Shown here in pieces: positions 34,176-43,668 of a stretch of DNA of 64,000 nt. How positions within the stretch are numbered: the first letter of the stretch is position 1; each line of letters begins with the position of its first letter. This stretch comes from Guyanagaster necrorhizus (lineage: Eukaryota > Basidiomycota > Agaricomycetes > Agaricales > Physalacriaceae), in the NCBI RefSeq assembly GCF_019112545.1, contig NW_025064898.1:283247-347246 (forward strand). Reading direction: 5' to 3'. The notes beneath the pieces are model-generated. The model saw only the letters and a program-made list of their open reading frames with translations. It was not told where the DNA came from and did not search any database. The translations under genes were made by a program, and so were the position numbers.

Positions 34176-34667
34176 TGTTAGGAACATGCCAATCGAGTGG
34201 GCTTGAGTGCACGTGCAGAGTCCGGCGGAGTGCATGGGCATTGATGAAGCTATTGGCAATGTCACTCTTGAGTCAGAGCCCAAGGATCTGGATGGACAGA
34301 ACGGAGTTCTGTCAGAGAAGTGAATAGGAGTATCCTTCAGAGTGGAATCCGACGAATGAAATAGGGAGGAGTGAGTACGAAGTGTAGATGGCTTATCCAA
34401 GTTGATATTCGAACTGAATAGTTACGGTGATATACATGGCTTTATATACTAATAGTAGCTAATTCCGAGTCGGGTTCCATTGGGTTCCAGTGTGAATATT
34501 TGCTACCGAGTTCGGGGTCTAGGTATTACAATGTGAAATACAGATGTGAAATGATAATGGTGAAATGAAATTAGTAGGTAATAGGAAGCGGCTGGAGTCC
34601 GGTGGGTAGCGTGATAGAATTCGTGGTTGGTTGAGGTGACACAGAGGCCGGCGGCATGCGTGTAACA
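34176..34667 (-). repeat. Element D 5' LTR
   Basis: 492 bp, TG...CA. On the element strand, TATATAAAG (34,441-34,449) lies about 33 nt upstream of AGTTCGAATAT (34,405-34,415), the predicted RNA 5' end that matches the PBS. Confidence 0.93.
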
Positions 34668-34672
34668 GAGTT

Positions 34673-35056
34673 CACTTATATGTACCAATATTGATTCCCT
34701 GTGCTTCAAGGCTTTGTGACTAGCTCAAGAGTAGAATGAGATGGAATAAACTTTAGCTTGAAGCTGGGGTTTTACCAGTGAGAGCGAGCTCCTTAAATAC
34801 TGTACAGGATTTGCTAATAATACTACATACTTATTGTGTATATCTCTGTTTTAGTGCTTATTGTCCTTGAGCATCACTACCATACATAAAAGGTTGATTA
34901 TGCATTATCAGACAACATTGTTGCATCGAAAGATAATGATGGACTTGGCTAGTTGTGATGACTAAGCCTTATCTCACCATCTTAAGCACTTATTCTAGCA
35001 CCCTGACTAAGCATAAATAGGGGTTAATCTGAAAGAAAAAAGAGAAAATCATAACA
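34673..35056 (-). repeat. Element C 5' LTR, inner fragment (384 bp)
   Basis: Continues the LTR begun at 18,437. The segment at 34,753-34,765 is a perfect 13-nt complement of the C PBS at 18,423-18,435. Ends CA at 35,056, followed by TSD actag. Confidence 0.92.
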
Positions 35057-35061
35057 ACTAG

Positions 35062-35949
35062 CCACTTTTCAATACAACAACAGGATTCATTCTACAACAG
35101 GCAAGACCTCCTTTTTTGTTAACTACAGACAACATCCTCTAGTTGCTCAAAGTGAATGAGTACATACAACAACACCAGCATCAATGGATTTTGCCACTAT
35201 AATGGCAAAGATTCATGATGAAACAAAGATAGCCTTTGAAAAGGCTGTCTCTACAATAAAAAAGCAGTACAACAAACATTGAAGGCCAGCCTATAAATAT
35301 TCAATCAATGATAAAGTTTGATTGGATATAATGAACCTCTATCTCTCTCACCTCAAACAGAAACTTACAGACAAATAAACAGGGTCTTTCACTATTCTTG
35401 CCAAAATCAGTGCTGCCATGTACAAACTGTGATTACTAAGCACATAAAAAGTTTATAATATTTTCAGTGAGGTATTATTAACACCATATATTGTCTCTAC
35501 ATTCTCAAACTAAGAACACCCACCACCACTGCCACCAGAACTGATCGATGATGAAGAACACTATAAAATCAATCAAATATTATATCACAAACTATGCAAA
35601 GTAAAGGCATGCAGTGGAGAAATGACAACAACAGTCAACTATCTGGTCAGTTGGAAGAGATATGGCTCAGAATCAAATTAATGAGTCAACAAAAAATACA
35701 TGGATGCAGAGGAAGCAATCCATGATTATGAACAGCAACAAAATTGACAAGATATAGTCAATGTCTTCATGAATCTTACAATATATAATGACAGCAGAGG
35801 ACATATTGGCCAAAACTGGTCAACACCTTTATAAATACCACAGAGAAGAAGAGTAGGTTGAGACTGAAATGAGATATTGTGGCCTTCCCTGGCCCACTGG
35901 ACTTATACCTAACAAAGCCATCAGGATGATGGTCTTAAAGAGGGGGTAA
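35062..35949 (+). pseudogene. Element A, part 3: integrase C-terminus and chromodomain
   Basis: Joins in frame to 10,754 (EWLAL + ATFQYNN). Heavily decayed family sequence up to a chromodomain remnant near 35,625-35,735 (VNYLVSWKRYGSESN). About 180 bp of sequence without match to E lies between the chromodomain and the polypurine tract at 35,937-35,949. Confidence 0.88.
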
Positions 35950-36483
35950 TATTATGATTTTTCCTATTTTCTTTTCTTTTCATCTGATTTATTCAGGAAT
36001 TGACCCCCTATTTCTGCTTAGTCAGAGTGCTTAAACTGATGCTTAGGATTGTGGGAAGGCTTAGTCAGCAGCACCACCCCAATTCTACTGCACTGCTGTG
36101 AAGCTTCACAGCAGCATAATGACAGAGTTTCTCTTTCATCATTGCATAGCAGTAACAGCAGTAACAGTATGACAGCAAATAATATTCTTTTGTAGATAGC
36201 TTAGCAACACTGGACAATATGCTCTACAGCTTCAGGACAAACAATTAGGTAGTTATATATTTAGCACAAACAATGATTAGTATATAAATAGAATAGCTCT
36301 CACTATAGTAACTCCAGCTTCAAGCTAAAGTTTATTTTTTCACTATCTTATCTTGAGTGACTTGCAATGCCTTGACAACACAGCACCATCAACACATCAA
36401 GTAGACTCTGACATTCTAACCTAAAGTGTGAGGTTGTGTCAGTTTATCATGTGTTATTGGTCACATGGAATTTGGGCTTAACA
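35950..36483 (+). repeat. Element A 3' LTR
   Basis: 534 bp. Start is TATTATGATTTTTCC, a decayed form of the TGTTACGATTTTTCC start of element E (TG to TA). Ends TTAACA. Carries AGCTTCAAGCTAA at 36,316-36,328, the family's self-priming segment. The 5' LTR lies outside the window. Confidence 0.88.
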
Positions 36484-39144
36484 CTTTGCAGTAGGTGGAT
36501 TAGACTGAGTTTTTGGCATTGATGGAATCTTGTGTAGCTCAATGTCTTTCTCTTCTTCAAGATCATCAGTGGCAATATGAGTTGTGTCAAAATAGATATT
36601 TCACTTGATGGACACCATCTTACTCTCTGTCCAGTAGACACAGGATCCATTGCTTGTTTCATCAAATCCAATCCATCAACTTTCATGTATGCAGCTACCT
36701 AGCTTTATAGCCTTAGTCTCAAAGTGTATCTAGCATTTCTCTTCTCATTTCCACAACCCTTTTAGATCTGACTTTTTTTCTGTGACAATCTCATAAGGAG
36801 TCATCTCATCCAGAGCCTTTGTCAATGTTCTATTGAGAACCCAGACAGCATAACAAACAGCCTCAGCCTATAGGAAGTGAGGTAAGCCACTTGAATGCAG
36901 CATAACTCTGACTTTTTCAATAACTGTGTGATTATACCTTTTAGCCACCCCATTGTGCTGTGACATATCATGCACAGTCATCTTTCTTGCTGTGCCAGCA
37001 GTTTTCAGATGCAAGACAAATACTTTGTTGAAGTATTCATCTCTATAGTCTGAATAGAGGATTTTTACAGGATGGTCATGCTAAGTGCAGATGCAAGCTT
37101 CATAGGCCTTGTACACCATGAAAGCTTCACTCTTCTGGCATAAGAATTCAAGGTAAGCCCAATGAGTGTTGTCATCAATGAAGGAGATGAAGTAACAGTG
37201 TTTATGCAGAGATTCTACAGATGCAGGTCCCTATAAATCAGAGTGAATTTCACCTCCAATATCAGTTGCATATTCTCCTCCTTGAGCCTTAGACACTGGC
37301 TTTTATGTAGCTTTAGCATAGATACATGATTTACAGAACTGTGGTTCTCCAGATGACTTATTGAGCTTTACTCTAGTCATGAAGCCTTTTTTGACCAGAC
37401 AACAAGCAACTTCAGGTGAAATGTGGTCCATGCAGCAGTGCAATTAGTCTAGAGTAAGCACCTCCTTGGCTGTTTCAGCTAAATCTCTCTTATGATGAAT
37501 CTGATATAGACCACCATCATCTTTTGGGACAACCCCAACTACCTTTCTATTTGGTGCATGGATAGTGTATTTTCTGCCACCAAAAGTCAACTCAAAACCA
37601 AGATCATCAAGTTGGCCAACTGAAATGAGTGTATAACCAACTTCAGGAGAGTACATGACCTTGGTGAGTTGCAGATTGCTCACATTTTCACTATTTGGCA
37701 CATCAATGCTCATCATGCCCTTTTCAGCTGCAGAAAAATTTTGAGTGTTTGCAGCATGGAATGCCTTAGGCAGGACAGACTGGAACAAGTTGAAATCATT
37801 GTGGTAAGAGGAAATATGGCATGTACAGCCAGAGTCATAGAGTTCAGTATGAATTTGAACATTGGATGAGTTTACAGTGTTGGTAATAGCTGTGACTGAC
37901 TCTTCAGAAGCAGATACATCCTCCAAAGTTAGCATGCCAGATGTGACATCTGATTGCCTGTCAACAAAAGAGTTTATATCACTTCAGTCAACATCTGAGG
38001 ACAATATGCTGCTCAGCTCATCTCATGACTCATCATCAATCTCCAAAAAAAGGTTAATACCATTGTCTTCATCCTCTGAGTCTTCTGATAAGCTCTTAAC
38101 TTCAGACTCATCTGACTCAGAAACTGCAGCCAGCAACAGCATATCATCAGCATTATCAACTCTAAATGCACTGCCAGCTTCTCAGTCTGAATCTAATGAT
38201 TTCTCAGCCACATTGGCTATTTCACCCTTTGATCTAAAAGCCTTACTGTCAGTGTCTGATGACTTCTTCTCAGGGCATTTGTTTTTGAAGTGTCCTTCCT
38301 TCCCATATCCCCAGCACAATTTCTTGCTGAGTTTCTTGCCCTTCTTATTGCTACCTGAGCTTGATGAAACAGACATGGCTTTATCTTGCTCCAAGTCTTT
38401 TCCCTTTCTAGACTGCTGACTATGCTTGGCTTGCTTGCATTCCAGTTGATCATATTCCTTAGAAATAGTATGGATCAGATTCTCAGGATTGACTTCCTTA
38501 TTGGAACTAAAAAGATTTGCTGCTGTAAGGAGAGTTGATGCATGCTTGACAAGATAGGGAGGGATAGAGATGAGAATCATTAAGCAATAATCCTTCTTCT
38601 TAATAATGACACTAATGGAAGCTAATGACTCCTATTTTATTGACAGACTGTTAAGAAACTTGTGAATATTACCTTTGGCTGGACAATGTGACTTTATAAA
38701 CTGCTGCCAAAGGTTAGTTTGTGCATAGCCACTCTTATTGGTAAACTCTTTTTCAATCTTTGATCAGGCTACAGCAACTATGAGAAGATGCTGAATCTTT
38801 ATAGTGACTGAGTCAGAGATCTTCAAAAGCAGGAGATTCTTGGCTACAGCCTCATCTTTCTCTTATTCATCTAGCTCAGCCATGAGAGCTGTTATGGGTG
38901 CAGTGAGAGAGGGTTTGGGCTTTGATCCATCAAAGTGATCTCATTTCCCTTTGGCTTGAACACCAGTGGAAAAGCAGAGGTAGAAGATGGACCAGTTATC
39001 ACCAGATGTGTTCAGTATAGGGATATTCAATGGTAGGCCTGTAGTCAAGGCAGCAATAGCAGAAGTCATTTGAGTATGAAGGATAGAATAGAGTAATTCT
39101 TGAGACTGTATAACCTTTAAAAAAGTGACATGCATTTGTAGCAT
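36484..39144 (-). pseudogene. Element F: decayed Ty1/copia gag, protease and integrase
   Basis: Minus-strand copia-type order. gag at about 38,182-39,144 ends with a zinc knuckle in which the second Cys is Tyr (CWGYGKEGHFKNKC, a G-to-A change). Protease at 37,444-37,935 has YDSGCTCHISSYHNDF. A GAG-pre-integrase segment (about 37,320-37,450, MDHISPEVACCLVKKGF) and the integrase start follow until 36,484, where element A's LTR cuts it. RT and the other LTR should be left of the window, beyond the 5' end of A. Many stops. Confidence 0.87.
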
Positions 39145-39280
39145 CTAATAGAGTACACTGTTAGCTATAATGTAGACCTCATACAGTGTAGTAATAAGCA
39201 GAAATATGGTGTTGTATTCACTGTATCTAATAGAGTATACTATTAGCTATAATGTAGACTACAGGATACCAATCAGTAAT
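39141..39280. repeat. Imperfect repeats in element F leader
   Basis: ATCTAATAGAGTA near 39,143 recurs at 39,224 with the following TTAGCTATAATGTAGAC. GTAATAAGCAGAAAT near 39,190 recurs as GCAATAAGCAGAAAT near 39,324. A TGGTATC on the minus strand (about 39,266-39,272) resembles the copia initiator-Met tRNA primer site. Confidence 0.45.
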
Positions 39281-39429
39281 ATAAACAAAGTAATATAAGT
39301 AGATACTCACCCTCACATGGTGTAGCAATAAGCAGAAATGCAGTGAGAGTGTTTGACGGACTGTATCTAATATATATAGTCTATCCCAATATAAAGAGGT
39401 ATTGAGCTTGGCTGGTGGGATATGACAGA
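39281..39429 (-). repeat. Probable element F 5' LTR (about 150 bp)
   Basis: On the minus strand it begins TGTCATATCCCACC (at 39,429), has a TATA-like TTTATATT and ends just before the TGGTATC primer-site candidate. The inner boundary is uncertain, since a clean CA end is not visible. Confidence 0.45.
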
Positions 39430-39469
39430 GCTCCTGCTTGCTAATTCAACACTACATGACTGGACTTCA

Positions 39470-40116
39470 TATGGTTTCTTCCTTAGGTCTGCAAGCTATA
39501 ATGATCAACTGTTTTCAGATCATCAAGATTGCAGATGTGATACAATAGCTTCATGATCTTCAGCCATCAGTGGTTTATGCAGATATTAAAGGGGTATGAA
39601 TTTTCTTTCTCATGGTCTCTGTAAGAACTCATCCTTCCAGGCTAATGTTTTGATCAGCAACTTCAGACACTGCTATCTTGCTGATTTTGGACTTTTCTTC
39701 ATTGTTGAGAGCTACAATCCTTAAAGTTCCTCCTTGCTTCAGCAAGAAACAATGTATTGGCTGGCCCCTGAGTACCTATCCACTTTCTCAACCACTAATG
39801 CCTACCTTCCTGCTTGAAATATATATGCTTTTGGCTGTACAATAGTCAAGATAAGCATCTAAGATCTATTTATTATCTCACACATCTAATATTTATCTGA
39901 GATCTACATGGGAAAACCCCATATTCCTACCTCAAAAATCAGTCTAACACCATATTTGAACTGGTAGTAAACTGGAAGATGCCTCATCCTGCATGTGATA
40001 TATTTCCATCTGATGAACTGTAGAAATTAGTGCTTGGGTGTCTTTCATATGAATCATTGAGGTGTCTAAAGGCCATCTCTCTCTTCCAGAATTTGAAAGC
40101 AATGCTGCAACAGTAA
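39470..40116 (+). pseudogene. TKL-type protein kinase pseudogene
   Basis: Kinase landmarks follow in order. LHDLQPSVVYADIKG is the catalytic loop, with HGD/HRD decayed to YAD. An intron-like GT...AG of about 35 nt follows, then ANVLISNFRHCYLADFGL (DFG), MYWLAPEYLS (APE) and NIYAFGCTIVKI (subdomain IX). The C-lobe end is LVLGCLSYESLRCLKAI. Several in-frame stops and at least two frame changes are present. The 5' half is missing; copia element F lies directly upstream. This sequence pattern is common in the TKL kinases expanded in agaric fungi (family knowledge). Confidence 0.8.
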
Positions 40117-41675
40117 TACAGTTAGTGTTGTTTCAATTCACATATGTGCTAGCTTACATCTGTTTATAGCATCCTTTCCAAGAACCAACCTTCAGTGGAT
40201 GATGGCAAACCAGAGATAGGAAGTATTTGATTAATGAGCCTCCTGTGACAATACTTACACAATGTCCACACATATAGGCTCGCATAGATGATATCTAGCA
40301 TTTTTGGCACATAGGGGGCTTTCTTAACCCGCTTTGGACTTAGCACCGTGATGATCACGGGGTCGTGAATGTGATCTCAGACAATGGCGGCGAACTCCGA
40401 AGCTTTTTTCTTTCTTACTAACCTGCTCAGTTCGTATCTCATGACGACCGAGGCGAGTTCTAGGTGTGTTTATAATCCTACTCTTCCCGTACTCAGTTCG
40501 GTGGTTCCACTTTCCCCTTGCCGCTGGCTCTTCGACCTTTTCCACGAATTCTCCCGATATACTACGTGGCGAGGGTCTTTCCGCCGACTGGCCAAGGTCT
40601 TCCTGAGAGTTGCTGTCTTTCCATAAACAAATGAATCAACGTCCGAAGAAACGCAACACGTTCGAGACCAAGTCCGACAACGGGTAGTAGACTGACGTCG
40701 ATCTCACCGATTTGTTAGCGAGTGCTTGCTCCTAGTGACGTTATAACTATCTCGTATACAACTTCATGATAATCCGAGATTGATCTATTTATTGTCCTTC
40801 CTAACCGTGGTTCGGCCTGTGGCCTGCCTCGAACTCTGATGACGACAAGGACCCTGAAGTGGACTTGTTTAAATCGCCTGTAAAGCTCCACCAGAACTAT
40901 TGCGTTTTCATCGCATTACTGCATCTGCTCTCTCACGACCTTTATACGACTGAGTTATGTATAATACCACCATCTCAACCAGCACCACTTCGAACTTTTT
41001 ATACTGGCTCCAACGGTAGTGCGTGGACGTGATATCGAGGTCATCTCCTTTGAAGGATGTCCATCTGAACTTCGACGAAGCCGCAGGTTCATCCAGTTCC
41101 ATTTCTCCTTGCCAAGGTTTTACATGCCAGCGGTGCAGAAGGGGTAATTGAATCGATGTTGAAGCGATTCTTCCATGGGGGTAGCAAACAAGTGGAATAT
41201 CTGAGTGCTGATGATCTGGAGCTGTACTTGAGTACTGAGAGGATGTCTCTTATGACTGTCTGACAGTATACGGAACAAGACAAGAGCATCTGGCATAGTC
41301 ATGTTGTACGATATTAAATAATTTGCAGCCTCGAATTTCTCCAAATTGTTTTCATCTAACGGTCATGTTGATTGGCACAATGACAAATGATCAGCGCTAG
41401 CACCAAAGAAGCGGGCTCGGCCAGGCTCCACCAAAGTGTTACTTACATGACGCTTGAATTTTCAACTGGCAATGAAGCCTGCTTGCAAATACCTTCCAGA
41501 AGAAAGGCCTGCGCCGGTTTGAACAATTTATGCCCAAGCTCGTAGCATCAACAACATCACGATTGGATACTTGCACTTTTGGCCAAAATTTCTGCGCGAT
41601 CTGATTGCAAATGGGTGCGTTATTACTCTAGACTCTGAATTTCGATGAGTCTTCCACTATTTCCGTGCTACGCAG
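40117..41675. other. Decayed or intergenic stretch
   Basis: Up to about 40,320 it is AT-rich like the nest; after that CpG becomes common. A plus-strand run near 41,105-41,260 (FFHGGSKQVEYLSADDLELY) looks coding-like but ends at a stop. I recognise no family. Confidence 0.4.
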
Positions 41676-42731
41676 GTTCCTTTGCGGCCATCAGTGTGTA
41701 TATGGGAGGCCGAAAGATTATGCTAAAGACGAATTCCATCGGTTCCTTCGGTTTCAAACGCAGAGGCAAAGGATTTCATTAGTATTGCGACAAAGATTGG
41801 ACGATCTGGACCACTCATCAGCTTATTCTGACTGAAACGGTATACACGTATCATCTATGTCAGTTTCGCACTTCGCTAAATATTTCATTTTCAGTGGACA
41901 GTCTACTTGGAATACTTTCTCAGCGACCCCAGGAAATACGTTAACATTCAGGCTATAGGCGAGCTTTTGAAGAAACTGAATACGTTGCTGATCTTAACCT
42001 CAGGTAAGAAGAATACAATACGAATAATGACTTCTGTGCATCTGATCCAGAGCCTCTATGTGCAGAAGAGGATTACGTTCCGGAGAATGACTACATCAAT
42101 CATGGGCGGTCTTGAAGAGGTGACGTCAACCCTAGCGACTCGGATACACAGGTTGCAGTTCAGTATACGCCCGGTACGGTAGCTGCTATGCCATTGATAT
42201 ATCTTATTTACGTTCATATTATTGTAGACGTCCCTCCTCTAGTAACGGAGGTCGTAATGCTCGTAGACAGACAGTCATGTCCGAGCCGGAATCGGAAACT
42301 GAAGAATCTTGCCCTCCAAACACTCCGCAGGACGTTGCAGCGGCCCGAGGTCAATTCAGAAAAGAGCGGAGGTCGAATGTGAGATACATTTCTTAGCATC
42401 GTCAGGTGGTGAGGATGGTCATATTTGGGCTGGAATATTAACGACGGACGGAATAACGCTAGACGCCGGAATCATTACAAGTTCAGCACAATTTGGCCGC
42501 ACATAACGATTCAGGCCTAGTGTAGTGTCTGTGATAACGTCGGCTGCTCGGGCTCACAAGCGCTCCACTGTAGATCCTGGTCGAAAATCCCAACGAAGGG
42601 TGATTCCGACTCTGAGGCTGAAGAAACCTCTACCTCTCCGCAGGACGTACCAATGCCGACTCATAGTTTGCCTTCACCGCTGTCTAATGATGACATCATC
42701 ACTATGCCGAGTACAACGGCATCTTGATTTT
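41676..42731 (+). CDS. Possible unrecognised multi-exon gene or remnant
   Basis: Several plus-strand blocks have coding-like composition. One starts after an AG at 41,675 (GRPKDYAKDEFHRFLRFQ) and is open to about 41,832. A second is at 41,895-42,003 (WTVYLEYFLSDPRKYVNIQ), bounded by TTTTCAG and GTAAGA. A third is near 42,045-42,180 (AEEDYVPENDYINHGRS), with one TGA. Later blocks are acidic and Ser-rich (SEPESETEESCPPNTPQD near 42,270; SDSEAEETSTSPQD near 42,605), ending in a stop near 42,729. The exons cannot be joined with certainty. No domain recognised; it could be a decayed host gene. Confidence 0.35.
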
Positions 42732-42859
42732 GGGCTTATTGAACTTCATTCATTCTCTGCAAGTTGCACACACCTTCACAATGATAAAATATGTTATTGA
42801 GGTGAGTTATACCTGTTTTTAATTATGTACACTAGTGCTATCGGATATGGCTTCCCTTC

Positions 42860-42995
42860 ATGGACCAAAAGCCCAGGCTCAAGCCCAAGCCGATCTAAAT
42901 CGATCCCTGTTTTCAAGCTTAGGCCGGGCTTGGTATTTCTTGAGTCCTGAGCGCGTGCCCACAAAAGCTGAGCCCGTTGAGCCCAAGCCCGGCCC
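42860..42995. repeat. GCCCAA/GCCCGG-type low-complexity tract
   Basis: Irregular runs of AAGCCC, GAGCCC and GGCCCG units around a non-repetitive core, for example near 42,865-42,885 and 42,970-42,995. Confidence 0.5.
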
Positions 42996-43668
42996 GCACA
43001 TCACTAACTTGAATGAAAGTGATGAGTATACAGAGTCCGAGAAAGTATGTGTGGGGGTTGGTTCTCGCCACTGCGAATCACTCGCTAACTCTCATGTCGC
43101 AGGACAATTTCCGAACATATGGACCAGTCCGTGTCTCCTCGTCCTGCTAACTAGCCAAATTTTGCAGCTGCTCAGGTGCCCACAAGGACACGTCGATCGA
43201 AGACGCGGTCGGGATCGACTTATCAGTAGGAGAACGCATTTGTGCGAAGAGACATGCCCCAGAGGCCCATATGATGTACAAGTCAATAATTCACGAATTT
43301 GACTGCCACTTATATCTGAAAGTACCCACGTACTCTTCGAATTGACAATCGACACAAATAAATAATTCATTCAGGTCATCAAGCGCGATACAAGCACAAG
43401 GCATGAGCACTGCGGACTAGTACATCCCCTACAAAATACAATAATGGTGAATAGTGGGGTCGTGAGGGAGAAGAAGTGTGAGGAACGTATTAAAATATGC
43501 GTGAGGTATCCAAATTGCACAAGGAACAAGGAAAGTTGCAAGCATGAAAAAGATACATACTTGAAAGATATAGTCATTTGTTCAACTGGGCCCTGAGGCC
43601 CGACAGATAGTTATCCCCTGTGCGATCATCGGTGACGATCCACAGTTGAATATGAGAAACACCTCGTC
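42996..43668. other. Intergenic, downstream of the kinase gene
   Basis: Short ORFs only, no recognisable gene. It holds the 3' untranslated region of the kinase on the minus strand. Confidence 0.4.

Larger units (their letters stand above)
18516..34667 (-). mobile_element. Element D: Ty3 chromovirus of a second family, invaded by E
   Basis: LTRs of 492 bp at both ends (18,516-19,007 and 34,176-34,667), TG...CA, with an exact 5-bp TSD gagtt (18,511-18,515 and 34,668-34,672). About 8.0 kb once E is removed. Minus-strand order: 5' LTR, gag, protease, RT, RNase H, integrase, chromodomain, then 1.6 kb holding an antisense gene, then the 3' LTR. The protein sequences differ clearly from the A/B/C/E family. 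The pol frame is kept from about 32,685 to 29,347 with only nonsense codons and no frameshift, so it is only moderately old. Confidence 0.94.
10755..35056 (-). mobile_element. Element C: degraded Ty3 chromovirus, itself invaded by D and E
   Basis: Minus-strand element with TG...CA ends and TSD actag (10,750-10,754 and 35,057-35,061). The 3' LTR is 10,755-11,217 and the internal region 11,218-18,436. The 5' LTR is split: 18,437-18,515 plus 34,673-35,056 total 463 bp, exactly the length of the 3' LTR. Element D sits in the gap. Removing C joins element A's integrase in frame. It is the most decayed of the B/C/E group, with few long open stretches. Confidence 0.93.

Noticed and set aside
1..40000. 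Classic RIP as the cause of decay
   Set aside because: The differences I could compare between LTR pairs sit mainly at CpG sites and TG/CA alternatives, not at a CpA excess; I could not do a full count.
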